64,000 bases of DNA from Haloarcula hispanica ATCC 33960 (GTDB taxonomy: Archaea > Halobacteriota > Halobacteria > Halobacteriales > Haloarculaceae), in assembly GCF_000223905.1 (NCBI RefSeq), contig NC_015948.1, positions 2,604,001 through 2,668,000 on the forward strand, in the 5' to 3' direction. Numbering within the stretch: position 1 is the stretch's first letter; every line of letters begins with the position of its first letter. Shown piece by piece: positions 42,691-50,858 of the stretch. A model generated the notes under the pieces. The model saw nothing but the letters and a program-made list of their open reading frames with translations. It did not search any database and had not been told where the DNA came from. Both the position numbers and the translations under genes were made by a program.

Positions 42691-43062
42691 TTACGCGCCG
42701 CCGAGTTCGTTGGTCCAGAGGTGTTCGATGTCAGCTTCGAGATCAGCCGTATCGAGCGCTTCGACGCCCGACAGGTGCTCGCGGGCGTCCGTGAGATGCT
42801 GCTGGACCGCGGCCACGTCGTCAACCGACTTCGCGGCACAGAGCGACACCCGTGCTCGGTTGATTTCCAGCCGCTCCCCGAGCGCCTGCGTCACCGGGAT
42901 GTCGTGCTCGTCGCCGAGCTGTGCCATGCGGTCTAGCACGCTCGTCGGGACTTCCAGCTGGGCCGCGAGCTCCCGGGACGGCAGATCGACCGTGATATCG
43001 ATCGTCTCACACTCGCTCTCACCCCACGGCGCGATAACGTACTCCTGCCCCTCTGTGGACAT
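42691..43062 (-). CDS. Conserved haloarchaeal protein, function unknown
   Basis: A 123-residue acidic protein starting MSTEGQEYVIAPWGESECET. It has a beta segment (IDITVDLPSRELAAQLEVP) followed by several helices (EHDIPVTQALGERLEINRA and VDDVAAVQQHLTDAREHL). There is no signal, membrane helix or metal site. A further ATG at 43089 would add MSVRTVPRY. The gene is isolated, between the membrane hydrolase and the dioxygenase genes. I do not recognise it beyond similarity in style to haloarchaeal helical proteins. Confidence 0.65.
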   Translation of the reverse strand: MSTEGQEYVIAPWGESECETIDITVDLPSRELAAQLEVPTSVLDRMAQLGDEHDIPVTQALGERLEINRARVSLCAAKSVDDVAAVQQHLTDAREHLSGVEALDTADLEADIEHLWTNELGGA

Positions 43063-43144
43063 ATAACGTGGGACAGTCCGGACACTCATATTTACTCACA
43101 GGCTAACAGGAAGAATGAGGCGTATACCGGTCGGTTCGTCGGTG

Positions 43145-44134
43145 TTAGTCGTCGGCTTCGGCGGCCGCTGGCCGGGGAATCGTCACCTCCGTGAGCCCCG
43201 CTTCGATTTCCTCGCGTCTGCCCTCGAACTTCCCGGGCAGCACCAGCCGGCCACCGAGGTCGTCAAGCGGTTCGTCGCTGTCGTACCCGGGGCCGCTCGT
43301 GGCGAGTTCAAACAGCACGCCGCCGAACTCCCGGAAGTAGACCGACCGGAACCAGTGGCGGTCGATCTGTGATGTGGGGCGCAGTCCCGCACCGCGAACG
43401 GCCTCACGCATCGACTGCTGGTCCTCGTCGGTTGGCGTCTGGAAGGCGACGTGGTGGACCGTGCCGTGGCCCTGCCGGCCGCCCTCGATAGTCGGCAACA
43501 CGTCGACGTACTTCCCGACAGACCCCGTCGCGGCGTAGCGGGTCCGCTCGTCGCCGGGCGTATCGCCCTGTGCCTGCTCGGTGCCGACTTCCTCGAAGCC
43601 CATCTTCTGGAGCAGGTCCTCCGTCGGTTCGGGGTCAGCGAGCCAGAGCGTCACCGAGTGGAAGCCACGGATGGCGGCGTCTTCGGGAACGAACTCCGTC
43701 CACGGCTCGGTCGGGTCGTCGTCGGGAATCCCGACTTCGACCAGTTCGACCGGGAGCCCGTCCGGGTCGCGAAACGGGAGGACGGTCTCGCCGAACCGCT
43801 CGACACGGTCGTCGTAGTCGACGCCGTACTCGTCGAAGCGGTCCTCCCAGTAGTCGAGGCTTCCCTCGGGAACGCGGAACGCGGTGCGTGAGACCTGTCC
43901 AGAGCCGACCTTCCCCTGTGCGTGGTCCTCCCACGGGAAGAACGTCATGCTCGTCCCGGGGTTCCCCGCGGCGTCGGCGAAGAAGAAGTGGTACGTACTG
44001 GGGTCGTCCTGGTTGATCGAGCGCTTGACGAGCCTGAGCCCGAGCGTTTCGACCCAGAAGTCCATGTTCTGCTGGGGATCGCTCGCGATGCATGTGACGT
44101 GATGGATGCCCGGTGTAGGGGTGGCTTCGGTCAT
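43145..44134 (-). CDS. Ring-cleaving dioxygenase-like VOC-family protein
   Basis: A 329-residue protein made of two vicinal-oxygen-chelate (glyoxalase-fold) modules. The first starts IHHVTCIASDPQQNMDFWVE and TLGLRLVKRSINQDDPSTYH; the second has IRGFHSVTLWLADPEPTEDL and HGTVHHVAFQTPTDEDQQSM. Metal ligands HH in the first and His and Glu (VLFELATSGPGY) in the second are present. Such archaeal and bacterial proteins are annotated as ring-cleaving dioxygenases (MhqO-like), but substrates are usually unknown. ATG 44134 is chosen over the TTG at 44143. Confidence 0.85.
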   Translation of the reverse strand: MTEATPTPGIHHVTCIASDPQQNMDFWVETLGLRLVKRSINQDDPSTYHFFFADAAGNPGTSMTFFPWEDHAQGKVGSGQVSRTAFRVPEGSLDYWEDRFDEYGVDYDDRVERFGETVLPFRDPDGLPVELVEVGIPDDDPTEPWTEFVPEDAAIRGFHSVTLWLADPEPTEDLLQKMGFEEVGTEQAQGDTPGDERTRYAATGSVGKYVDVLPTIEGGRQGHGTVHHVAFQTPTDEDQQSMREAVRGAGLRPTSQIDRHWFRSVYFREFGGVLFELATSGPGYDSDEPLDDLGGRLVLPGKFEGRREEIEAGLTEVTIPRPAAAEADD

Positions 44135-44239
44135 TGGGAGCAATACGTGCCGGAACTACTTGAGTGACTGCTGACGTGAGTGTTACCGGGGTACAGTCGG
44201 TGGAAGCTGTTGGCACTGGCGAGTCATGCGACGGACAGC

Positions 44240-44246
44240 AGTTATA
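44240..44246 (+). promoter_or_regulatory. TATA box of the coaD gene
   Basis: The sequence TTATATA lies about 27-30 bases before ATG 44272. It sits inside the upstream open frame, which shows that the true start is 44272 rather than the ATG codons further upstream. Confidence 0.55.
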
Positions 44247-44271
44247 TATGACACTGGTGGGACATTCGCGT

Positions 44272-44799
44272 ATGGCAGACGCGGACCGGACAGCGATTCT
44301 CGGCGGGACCTTCACACCGATTCACAACGGCCACCGGGCGCTCCTACACAAGGCGTTCCAGACCGCAAGCCACGACGGACGTGGCGATGGCCACGTCATC
44401 GTCGGTCTGACGAGTTCCAAGCTGGCTACAGAGACGCGTAGCGACCCGGGACACGCGGAGCAGTTGGGTGCGTACGACGACCGCCATGCCGCGCTCGATG
44501 CCGAGTTGGCCCAGTTAGGCGAGTCATACACCGCCACTTACGAGATTCTCCAATTAGAGGACACGCAAGGACCAGCCGCGACGCGGGCCGACGTGGATGC
44601 GCTCGTCGCCTCGCCGGAGGCGAAGGCACAGCGCCGCGCCTACGAACTCAATCAGCAGCGGCGGGACGCGGGGCTCCACCCGCTGGAGATCCACACGCCG
44701 CCGTTTGTCGTCGCCGAAGACGGCACGCGGATCAGCAGCACCCGGATTCGGAACGGCGAAATCGACGTACACGGCCGCCTGCTCGACGCGTCAGAGTGA
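44272..44799 (+). CDS. coaD: Phosphopantetheine adenylyltransferase (archaeal CoaD/PPAT type)
   Basis: Converts 4'-phosphopantetheine and ATP to dephospho-CoA in CoA synthesis. The 175-residue protein shows the nucleotidyltransferase motif AILGGTFTPIHNGHRALL (GxFxPxHxGH, His 18 and His 21) and the second motif DGTRISSTRIRNGEI near the C-terminus. Compared with bacterial CoaD it has the archaeal DNA-style split (ATR, YELNQQRRDAGLHPLEI) and little similarity in the middle. The start follows a TATA box (44240-44246) and omits 36 residues of the longer frame. It is not clustered with other CoA genes. Confidence 0.9.
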   Translation: MADADRTAILGGTFTPIHNGHRALLHKAFQTASHDGRGDGHVIVGLTSSKLATETRSDPGHAEQLGAYDDRHAALDAELAQLGESYTATYEILQLEDTQGPAATRADVDALVASPEAKAQRRAYELNQQRRDAGLHPLEIHTPPFVVAEDGTRISSTRIRNGEIDVHGRLLDASE

Positions 44800-44840
44800 G
44801 GGTGGTGTGAAAAGCGCCAGTTTCTCTGCGCGTCAGACCG

Positions 44841-45653
44841 TCACTCCATGGTATCCGGACCGTCCGCGTCCAGCCGTTCGGCGGCCCCCGCGACGGTCAG
44901 TGGCACGTCGTCCGTCCGGCCCTCGAACAGTCTGACGACTTGTGGCGGGCGCAGGTCACAGTCCCGCAACAGGTCAGTATCAGTCAGGATACGGCGGGTG
45001 GGCCCCCTCGCGGCAATCGTGCCGGTATCGTCGAGCAACAGGACCCGGCCCGCGACGTGCGGGACGAGTTCGGTGTCCGGCGTCGAGACGACGAGCGTGA
45101 CGCCCGCGGCCGCGAGTTCGTCCAGCAGGTCGAGAATCGTCTCCCGGTTCGCGGCGTCGACGTTGCTCACCGGTTCATCGAGCAACAGTACGTCCGGTTC
45201 GACGGTGAGCGCGCTGGCGAGAGCAGCCCGGCGCTGTTCACCGCCGCTGAGCCGGAACGGCGGCTTCGACAGGAGGCCGTCGAGGTCGAGCCGGGCCGCG
45301 ACTCGCTCGACGCGGCGGTCAACCTCCGCGCGCTCGCAGTCGAGTTGCGCCGGCCCGTAGGCGAGGTCTTCGCGAACGGTCGGGTTGAACAGGTAGTCCG
45401 CAGGGTTCTGCGTGAGGACGCTCAGACGGCTGCGGACGGTGTCGGCGTCGGTCGTCTCCCCGAAGTACCGGACCCGCCCGCCATCGGGGTCGACCAGCCC
45501 GCCCAGCAGTTCCAGCAGCGTCGACTTGCCAGCCCCGTTCGGGCCGAGCAGCGCTACGCGGTCGCCGCGCTCGATGGACACATCGACGCCGTCGACGGCC
45601 AGCGTTTCATCGGGGTATGCGTACCGGAGGTCAGTCGCCTCGATAGCAGTCAC
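44841..45653 (-). CDS. cbiO: ECF/cobalt-nickel transporter ATPase (CbiO/NikO-like)
   Basis: Energises an energy-coupling-factor importer for nickel or cobalt. The 270-residue protein has Walker A LLGPNGAGKSTLLELLGG, Q-loop LTQNPADYLF, signature RLSGGEQRRAALASAL and Walker B VLLLDEPVSNVD. The start is a GTG at 45653: it overlaps the cbiQ stop as GTGA, and the family begins with TAIEATDLRYAYPDETLAV. A long upstream frame with another codon frame runs inside cbiQ and is not coding. It is the last gene of the cbiM operon. Confidence 0.92.
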   Translation of the reverse strand: MTAIEATDLRYAYPDETLAVDGVDVSIERGDRVALLGPNGAGKSTLLELLGGLVDPDGGRVRYFGETTDADTVRSRLSVLTQNPADYLFNPTVREDLAYGPAQLDCERAEVDRRVERVAARLDLDGLLSKPPFRLSGGEQRRAALASALTVEPDVLLLDEPVSNVDAANRETILDLLDELAAAGVTLVVSTPDTELVPHVAGRVLLLDDTGTIAARGPTRRILTDTDLLRDCDLRPPQVVRLFEGRTDDVPLTVAGAAERLDADGPDTME

Positions 45654-46441
45654 GCGACCACCACCACGACGGCGAGCGCGACGACCAGTCCGAAGGCGAG
45701 GTCGGCCCGCCCGAGCGGTTCCCGGGGCTGTGCCGGCGTCGAGCCAGTCCCGCCACGAGCGCGAGCGGCCCGCTGGACCCGCTCGCCGCGTTCCAGACTG
45801 CGGACGAGAAACGAGCCCACGAAGTTCCCCGAGTCGCGCCAGTTCCGGCGGAGGCTCGGCTCGGCGATGGTTCGACTCCGGCGAGCCCGGACCATGCGTT
45901 CGAGTTCGGCGAAAAAGAGGAGCAGATAGCGGTACGTGATTCCGAGCAGCGAGACGGCAATCGACGGGACCCGGAGCCGGCGAAACGCCGCCAAGAGGTC
46001 GGCGAAGCGGGTGGTCAACAGCAGGACAGACAGGAAGCCGACACACGCGGTTACGCGGACGGCGAACGTAAGCACGTAGTCGACGCCAGCGGCCGAGAGC
46101 GGGAGCGAGCCAAGCGAGGGACCACCCATCAGGATGGCCTGTGGCGCGACGACGACGAACGCGAACGCCGGCGGGCCGGTCAGCCGCCCCAGGAAAGTAC
46201 GGATAGGTATCCGAGAAATGGCCGCAAGCACCGAAGCGAGGAGCGCGAGCGCGCTGACGACTGCCAGCGTCCGCTGTGTCACGGTAAGGGCGACGAGCGT
46301 CGCGACGCCGACGAGCTTGACCGTCGGCGTGACGGCCTGGAGAAACCCGTCCCGGTCCGGCAGGTCCTCAGCGAGCAGGAACCACTGGGCGCTGGCCGCG
46401 ATGGCCGCAACGGTCCGGTCGAGCAGGTCTCTGCCGGACAT
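45650..46441 (-). CDS. cbiQ: ECF/cobalt-nickel transporter membrane protein (CbiQ/EcfT-like)
   Basis: Transmembrane coupling subunit of the nickel or cobalt importer, 263 residues with four to five membrane segments. The two Ala-Arg-type coupling motifs that contact the ATPase are visible as ELERMVRARRSRTIAE and RGERVQRAARARGGTG. It overlaps cbiO by four bases and lies three bases from the PDGLE gene. The last 20 residues are a hydrophobic helix (AFGLVVALAVVVVVA). Confidence 0.9.
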   Translation of the reverse strand: MSGRDLLDRTVAAIAASAQWFLLAEDLPDRDGFLQAVTPTVKLVGVATLVALTVTQRTLAVVSALALLASVLAAISRIPIRTFLGRLTGPPAFAFVVVAPQAILMGGPSLGSLPLSAAGVDYVLTFAVRVTACVGFLSVLLLTTRFADLLAAFRRLRVPSIAVSLLGITYRYLLLFFAELERMVRARRSRTIAEPSLRRNWRDSGNFVGSFLVRSLERGERVQRAARARGGTGSTPAQPREPLGRADLAFGLVVALAVVVVVA

Positions 46442-46444
46442 CAG

Positions 46445-46759
46445 CTACTGCCGCTGGTCGGTATCCGCCCCGAGCAGGCGACCGATGCCGGCACCGAGGA
46501 GGAGCGTCAGCGCCGTCCCGACGACGGCCGACACGAACGTTCCGGTTGCACCACCGAGACCGGGGACGCCGTAGTCCGGGAACAGCGCGGTACCGACGGC
46601 GGTGGCGTGTTCCGTCGCATCGGTCGCCTCGGCGGCGTTTTCGAGCGGTTCGGCGTAGCCGACCTGACCGGCCGCCCATCCGAACACCGGCGCGAGCAAT
46701 GTCAGGACCAGCAGCGCGGCGAGGGCACGAGGTAGCCAGTCGGGAAGATCCCGGGCCAT
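46445..46759 (-). CDS. PDGLE-domain protein (CbiN/NikN-like) of the metal importer
   Basis: A 104-residue protein with an N-terminal and a C-terminal membrane helix and an extracytoplasmic loop containing ALFPDYGVPG, the PDxxxPG version of the PDGLE signature. PDGLE proteins replace CbiN or NikN next to CbiM in many nickel and cobalt importers. The ATG at 46759 overlaps the stop of cbiM by one base; a GTG at 46762 is possible. It is needed with CbiM for transport activity in related systems. Confidence 0.85.
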   Translation of the reverse strand: MARDLPDWLPRALAALLVLTLLAPVFGWAAGQVGYAEPLENAAEATDATEHATAVGTALFPDYGVPGLGGATGTFVSAVVGTALTLLLGAGIGRLLGADTDQRQ

Positions 46760-47397
46760 CACGCACTCACCTCCGGGGCGGCGTTCGGTCGCAGGTCGGG
46801 GCGAGCGCGGGCCAGATAGCGGTAGACCAAGGCGGTGATGGCCCCCTCAATCAGGCCCAACGCGAGGTGCCCGACGCCCATTATCGACAGCGTCGTCAGC
46901 AACTGGTACTGGAACGCAGAGGAAAGGCCCAGCTGAAGGGCGGCGGTCAGCGCGCCGGCCGTGATTCCTAACCACCCCGCGACGAAGGCCGCGCGGAATT
47001 CACCGTAAGGGACGAGCAGGCGATAGATGGCATAGCCGACGTACACCTCGACGACAGCCATGTTGAACACGTTCGCGCCAAGCACCACGAGCCCGCCGTC
47101 ACCGAAGACGAGCGCCTGAATCGTGACGACAGTCGCGACACAGAGCGCGCCCAGGTGCGGACCGAGGAGAATCGCCGCGAACGCGCCCCCGACGAAGTGG
47201 GCGCTGGTGCCCCCGGGAATTGGCCAGTCAAGCATCTGTGCGGCGAAGATACTCGCTGCGACGACACCGAGCAGCGGCGCGCGCGCATCGGAAATCTCAC
47301 CGTTGACACGCTTGGCAGCGACGCTCAGAACGACGACCGCAAGCGCACCGAACAGCAACGCAAGCGGTAGATCGATATATCCGTCGGGAATGTGCAT
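46759..47397 (-). CDS. cbiM: Energy-coupling factor substrate-binding membrane protein (CbiM/NikM-like)
   Basis: Substrate-specific subunit of the importer, 212 residues with about seven helices. The N-terminus MHIPDGYIDLPLALLF is the metal-binding hallmark (His 2), and GTSAHFVGGAFAAILLG carries the second conserved His. Nickel and cobalt members are hard to separate from sequence; the divergent nikR gene and GTATTAC-type elements in its promoter favour nickel. First gene of an operon with the PDGLE protein, cbiQ and cbiO. Confidence 0.92.
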   Translation of the reverse strand: MHIPDGYIDLPLALLFGALAVVVLSVAAKRVNGEISDARAPLLGVVAASIFAAQMLDWPIPGGTSAHFVGGAFAAILLGPHLGALCVATVVTIQALVFGDGGLVVLGANVFNMAVVEVYVGYAIYRLLVPYGEFRAAFVAGWLGITAGALTAALQLGLSSAFQYQLLTTLSIMGVGHLALGLIEGAITALVYRYLARARPDLRPNAAPEVSA

Positions 47398-47422
47398 GCT
47401 ACCCGGGTCTGGCCCCGGCGCA

Positions 47423-47473
47423 GTAATAATACTTTTTCATCGGGCAGTATTACTGCCGACGAGTGAGTATTAC
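47423..47473. promoter_or_regulatory. Three GTATTAC-type elements between nikR and the nickel importer operon
   Basis: Site 1, GTAATAATAC (47423-47432), lies on the cbiM TATA element (minus-strand GTATTATTAC, about 27 bases from the start). Site 2, GTATTAC (47447-47453), lies in the perfect odd palindrome GCAGTATTACTGC. Site 3, GTATTAC (47467-47473), is exactly 20 bases further and 10 bases upstream of the nikR TATA (47484-47494). Bacterial NikR binds inverted GTATGA-type half sites, so these are candidates for NikR binding and nickel repression. Confidence 0.6.
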
Positions 47474-47517
47474 CGAAGCCCGGATATCCATATGCGAGCC
47501 CCTCTCTATCGACACAC

Positions 47518-47928
47518 ATGAGTGAGGACCTCGACCGGATCAGCCTGACACTCCCCTCGTCGATGGTCGACCGACTCGACGGTATCGTCGACGACTGGGA
47601 GTACGCGAGCCGGTCGGAAGCCATTCGTGACTCGCTACGTGACTTCTTTGCGACCTACGAGTGGGAGTCCGGTGACGAAAAACACCACCACGGGACCATC
47701 GTCATCGTCCACGACCACCACGTCTCGGGCATCGCAGACGAGCTTCAGACGGTCCAACACGAGATGGCCGACATCATCACCTCCGTCCAGCACATTCATC
47801 TCTCCCACGACACCTGCATGGAGACCCTGGTCGTCGAGGGCGCGGGCGGCAATATCACGGAGCTAGCCAACCGTCTCCGGGCGATTGGTGGTGTCCAACA
47901 GGTCAAGGTCGTCGTCGTGGACGAGTGA
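47518..47928 (+). CDS. nikR: Nickel-responsive regulator NikR
   Basis: Nickel-sensing repressor, 136 residues. The ribbon-helix-helix DNA-binding domain occupies the first 45 residues (DRISLTLPSSMVDRLDGIVD and SRSEAIRDSLRDFF). The C-terminal ACT-like domain keeps all four nickel ligands in the spacing of Escherichia coli NikR: His 81, His 92, His 94 and Cys 100 (QHIHLSHDTC). An extra His cluster (KHHHGT and HDHH) precedes them. It is divergent from the importer operon it probably represses, and a TATA at 47484-47494 makes it leaderless. Confidence 0.93.
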   Translation: MSEDLDRISLTLPSSMVDRLDGIVDDWEYASRSEAIRDSLRDFFATYEWESGDEKHHHGTIVIVHDHHVSGIADELQTVQHEMADIITSVQHIHLSHDTCMETLVVEGAGGNITELANRLRAIGGVQQVKVVVVDE

Positions 47929-48008
47929 GTTGTGGGCGTGTGAGTCGCCTTCCCCTCGAAAATATGAGACTCCGACCGCATTGCAGACCGTTCTGCCAGT
48001 GGTGGACA

Positions 48009-48083
48009 TGGGCCCTGCCGGATTTGAACCAGCGCTCAATCGGTTATGAGCCGATCGCTTTAACCAGACTAAGCTAAGGGCCC
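48009..48083 (-). tRNA. tRNA with CAU anticodon, probably tRNA-Ile2 (AUA decoding)
   Basis: A 75-base cloverleaf on the minus strand. Acceptor stem GGGCCCT pairs with AGGGCCC, discriminator A. Anticodon stem ATCGG/CCGAT carries loop CTCATAA (anticodon CAT). T-arm GCTGG-TTCAAAT-CCGGC closes well. The GGGCCC acceptor with A73 is typical of isoleucine tRNAs, so this is probably Ile2, whose C34 becomes agmatidine (Haloarcula marismortui is the type case), rather than Met. No intron and no encoded CCA. Confidence 0.9.
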
Positions 48084-48267
48084 TCAGAATGGTGTTGATG
48101 AGTCCGCATCTTTAGCCTGTCGGGTTGGAGTGGAGGGGTTTCGGAGATGCAAGCGAGACAGGACAGAGCGATCTATGCATCGTTTGTGTGGACATTGTTC
48201 AGCGGCCGAACGCCGACGTTACAGCGACTGACTCGCAGCACTCGTCGATTTGCGAGTGAAAGAACGA

Positions 48268-48340
48268 CGCCACCGCCAGGGCTCGAACCTGGGACAACCT
48301 GGGTAACAACCAGGTGCTCTACCAACTGAGCTACGGCGGC
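48268..48340 (-). tRNA. tRNA-Asn(GTT)
   Basis: A 73-base cloverleaf on the minus strand. Acceptor GCCGCCG pairs with CGGTGGC (one G-T pair), discriminator G. D-arm GCTC/GAGC, anticodon stem CCTGG/CCAGG with loop TTGTTAC (anticodon GTT), T-arm CCAGG-TTCGAGC-CCTGG. No intron and no encoded CCA. It lies 184 bases from the CAU tRNA, and its 5' end is 95 bases from the divergent cca gene. Confidence 0.97.
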
Positions 48341-48435
48341 GCGAACGCATCCAATCATTGCCAGAGTTGGTAATTAGGGCTTTCGTTTCCAGTCGGCATC
48401 GACACGCTTTCACGCACTTGTGCGCAAGCGGCGGT

Positions 48436-49872
48436 ATGAGCGATGAGTTCGACGCCGTCGTCGAGGAGATGCGAGCACGGGCCTCGCCAACCGACGACGA
48501 GCGAGCGCAGTTACAGCGGGTCGCCGACGCGGTGATGGCCGACGCCGAAGCAGCCATCGCGGACCTGCCGGTCGCTGCGGAGGTAGTGCAAGTCGGATCG
48601 ACGGCCCGCGGAACGTGGACCGCCGGCGACCGAGACGTGGACGTGTTCGTCTGTTTTCCACCGTCACTCGACCGCGAAGCGCTGGAGGAATACGGGCTGA
48701 CGGTCGGGCACGAAGTCCTCCCCGATGGGCGCGAGGAGTACGCCGAACACCCCTACGTCGTCGGCGAGCGCGAGGGGTACGCCGTGGATCTGGTGCCCTG
48801 CTACGCGGTCGAGGACGCCACCGAGATCCAGTCCGCGGTCGACCGGACGCCGTTTCACACCAGATATCTGCAGGAGCGACTGGACGACGACGGCGCGGGC
48901 GAGGTGCGGGTGGCAAAGCAGTTCCTGAAGGGCATCGGTGTCTACGGGAGCGACCTCCGAACATGCGGGTTCTCGGGCTATCTGACGGAGCTGCTGGTAC
49001 TCGAGTACGGCGGCTTCCGGGCGTTCGTCGAGGCAGTCGCGGACTGGTACCCGCCGGTTCGGCTGGACCCCGAGGACCACGGGAGCGAGACGTTCGACGA
49101 CCCGCTGGTCGTCATCGACCCGACGGACCCGGAGCGCAACGTCGCGGCGGTGCTGTCCGCCACGAACGTCGCCAGGCTCCAGCACTACGCCCGGGACCTG
49201 CTCGCCGAACCACGGGCCTCGCTGTTCACCGAGGACGACCCTGAGCCGTTCGCAGCACCAGACATCGAAGCCGCTGTGTCACAGCGGGAAACGACGCCGA
49301 TGGCGCTCCGCTTCGTCGCCCCGGACGTGGTCGACGACCAGCTCTGGCCCCAGCTCCGGAAATCCCTCGATGGGCTCTGCAGCGAACTCGACCGACTGGG
49401 GTTCGAGGTCCTGCGGTCGGCCGCGTTCGTCGAGGACGGCAGCGGAGACGACGGGGGCCGAGCCGTCGACAGTGCGAGAGCTACCGCCGGCGGCGACAGC
49501 GGATCACCAGCACAGCGGGACGCCGTCCTGCTGCTCGAATTTGCCGTCGCCGAGCGGCCGGCCGTCGAGCGCCACGAAGGGCCGCCGGTCCACGTCCGCG
49601 AGCACGCGAGCGGGTTCTTCGAGAAGTACGACGACGACCCCGAGGTGGCCGGCCCCTTCATCGACGGCGACCGCTACGTCGTCGAGCGGCCACGCGCGAT
49701 CACCACAGCTGCCGGGTTCCTGTCGAGCGATGCTGTCTTCGACGTGGGGCTGGGGCCACGGATCGAGTCGGCACTGGAGGACGGCTACGAGGTACTGGTC
49801 GGCACAGAGATTACAGCGCTTGCCGACGGTTTCGGCGTCGATCTGGCGGACTACTTCGAGCCGAAGCCCTGA
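48436..49872 (+). CDS. cca: CCA-adding enzyme (archaeal class I)
   Basis: Adds or repairs the 3' CCA end of tRNAs using CTP and ATP. The 478-residue protein has the polymerase-beta motif VQVGSTARGTWTAGDRDVDV with Gly 54/Ser 55 and the catalytic Asp 67 and Asp 69, then VDLVPCYAV, KGIGVYGSDLRTCGFSGYL and the C-terminal tail domain HVREHASGFFEKY. The start at 48436 drops 26 residues of the longer frame, which overlap no family sequence. The tRNA genes here lack encoded CCA, consistent with need for this enzyme. It converges with the deacetylase gene with a 22-base overlap. Confidence 0.95.
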   Translation: MSDEFDAVVEEMRARASPTDDERAQLQRVADAVMADAEAAIADLPVAAEVVQVGSTARGTWTAGDRDVDVFVCFPPSLDREALEEYGLTVGHEVLPDGREEYAEHPYVVGEREGYAVDLVPCYAVEDATEIQSAVDRTPFHTRYLQERLDDDGAGEVRVAKQFLKGIGVYGSDLRTCGFSGYLTELLVLEYGGFRAFVEAVADWYPPVRLDPEDHGSETFDDPLVVIDPTDPERNVAAVLSATNVARLQHYARDLLAEPRASLFTEDDPEPFAAPDIEAAVSQRETTPMALRFVAPDVVDDQLWPQLRKSLDGLCSELDRLGFEVLRSAAFVEDGSGDDGGRAVDSARATAGGDSGSPAQRDAVLLLEFAVAERPAVERHEGPPVHVREHASGFFEKYDDDPEVAGPFIDGDRYVVERPRAITTAAGFLSSDAVFDVGLGPRIESALEDGYEVLVGTEITALADGFGVDLADYFEPKP

Positions 49873-50858
49873 TCGGCGAGGTCATCGAGAACGTCGCGAG
49901 CGTCGTCGCTGACGTCGTCGTCCGGTTCCATCGGCTGGTAGCCGTCAAAGACTTCGTGAACGGTCGTAACCGAGTCTGAGAGGGTATCAAGTCCGTACCC
50001 GCCCTCGAGGATGATTCCAAGCGCCGCGTCATAGGCGTCTGTGAGCGAGCGCATGCGGTCCGTCATTGCGCCGTACCCTTCCGTCGAGACGCGCATCCGT
50101 GAAATCGGGTCGTGTTCGTGCGCGTCGAAGCCGGCGCTGATGAGCAACAGGTCGGGGTCGTAGTCCTCGATGGCCGGCGCGATGCACTCGTCGATCGCGG
50201 CGAGGTAGTCGGCGGTGTCAGCGCCGGGCTTGTACTTGACGTTGAGGTTCGTGCCGTCGGCGTTCCCCGTGCCGGTCTCCTCAATGTCGCCAGTGCCGGG
50301 GTAGAGGCCGTCCTCGTGTATCGAGGCGTAGAACACGTCGGAACGGTCGTAGAAGATGTCCTGTGTACCGTTCCCGTGGTGGACGTCCCAGTCGAAGATG
50401 GCGACGCGCTCGGCATCGGCTTCGAGGGCCGCCTGTGCCGCGACGGCCGCGTTGTTGATGAAACAGAAGCCCATGGCGTCGTCGCCCACAGCGTGATGGC
50501 CGGGCGGTCGGCCCAGAGAGAACGGTGTGTCGCGGCCGGCGTTGCCGTCAAGCGCGGCTTCCGCCGCCCAGACAGCGAGGCCTGCCGACGCGAGCGCGGC
50601 GTCCCACGTCTCCTCGACCGCGACGGTGTCGGCGTCCCAGTTCCCACCGCCGTCGTCACAGAACTCGCGGAACTCCTCGATGTAGTCGGTGTCGTGGACC
50701 TCGCGCACGAGGTCGATGTCGGCGTCGTCGGCGGTGACGTACTCGACACCGTGGTTCTCCTTGAGCGCGCGCCGTATCGCTCGAAGTCTGTCGGGACTCT
50801 CCGGATGTCGCGGCCCGGTGTCGTGGTCCAGACAGACCTCGCGGTAGCCGAAGTTCAT
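49851..50858 (-). CDS. Histone deacetylase-family amidohydrolase
   Basis: Class II-like zinc deacetylase of 335 residues. The active-site residues are all present: GRPPGHHAVGDDAMGFCFIN with His 121 and His 122, FDWDVHHGNGTQDIFY with metal ligands Asp 158 and His 160, SAGFDAHEHDP with Asp 245, and the Gly-rich EGGYGLDTL loop. In haloarchaea such enzymes (HdaI-type) are essential or nearly so and may act on protein lysines or polyamines. It starts one base before the histone gene stop ends (the two abut), so they form one operon. Confidence 0.93.
   Translation of the reverse strand: MNFGYREVCLDHDTGPRHPESPDRLRAIRRALKENHGVEYVTADDADIDLVREVHDTDYIEEFREFCDDGGGNWDADTVAVEETWDAALASAGLAVWAAEAALDGNAGRDTPFSLGRPPGHHAVGDDAMGFCFINNAAVAAQAALEADAERVAIFDWDVHHGNGTQDIFYDRSDVFYASIHEDGLYPGTGDIEETGTGNADGTNLNVKYKPGADTADYLAAIDECIAPAIEDYDPDLLLISAGFDAHEHDPISRMRVSTEGYGAMTDRMRSLTDAYDAALGIILEGGYGLDTLSDSVTTVHEVFDGYQPMEPDDDVSDDARDVLDDLADQGFGSK

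Noticed and set aside
44841-46046. An extended start for the CbiO-type ATPase that would add about 130 residues
   Set aside because: The added region lies inside cbiQ in another frame and is Arg/Pro-rich. The GTG at 45653 overlapping the cbiQ stop is the natural start and gives the normal family length.
49851-49872. The 22-base overlap of the cca and deacetylase gene ends as an antisense regulatory device
   Set aside because: Short convergent overlaps occur several times in this window (for example at 7758-7766 and 27786-27789) and are explained by compact gene packing.
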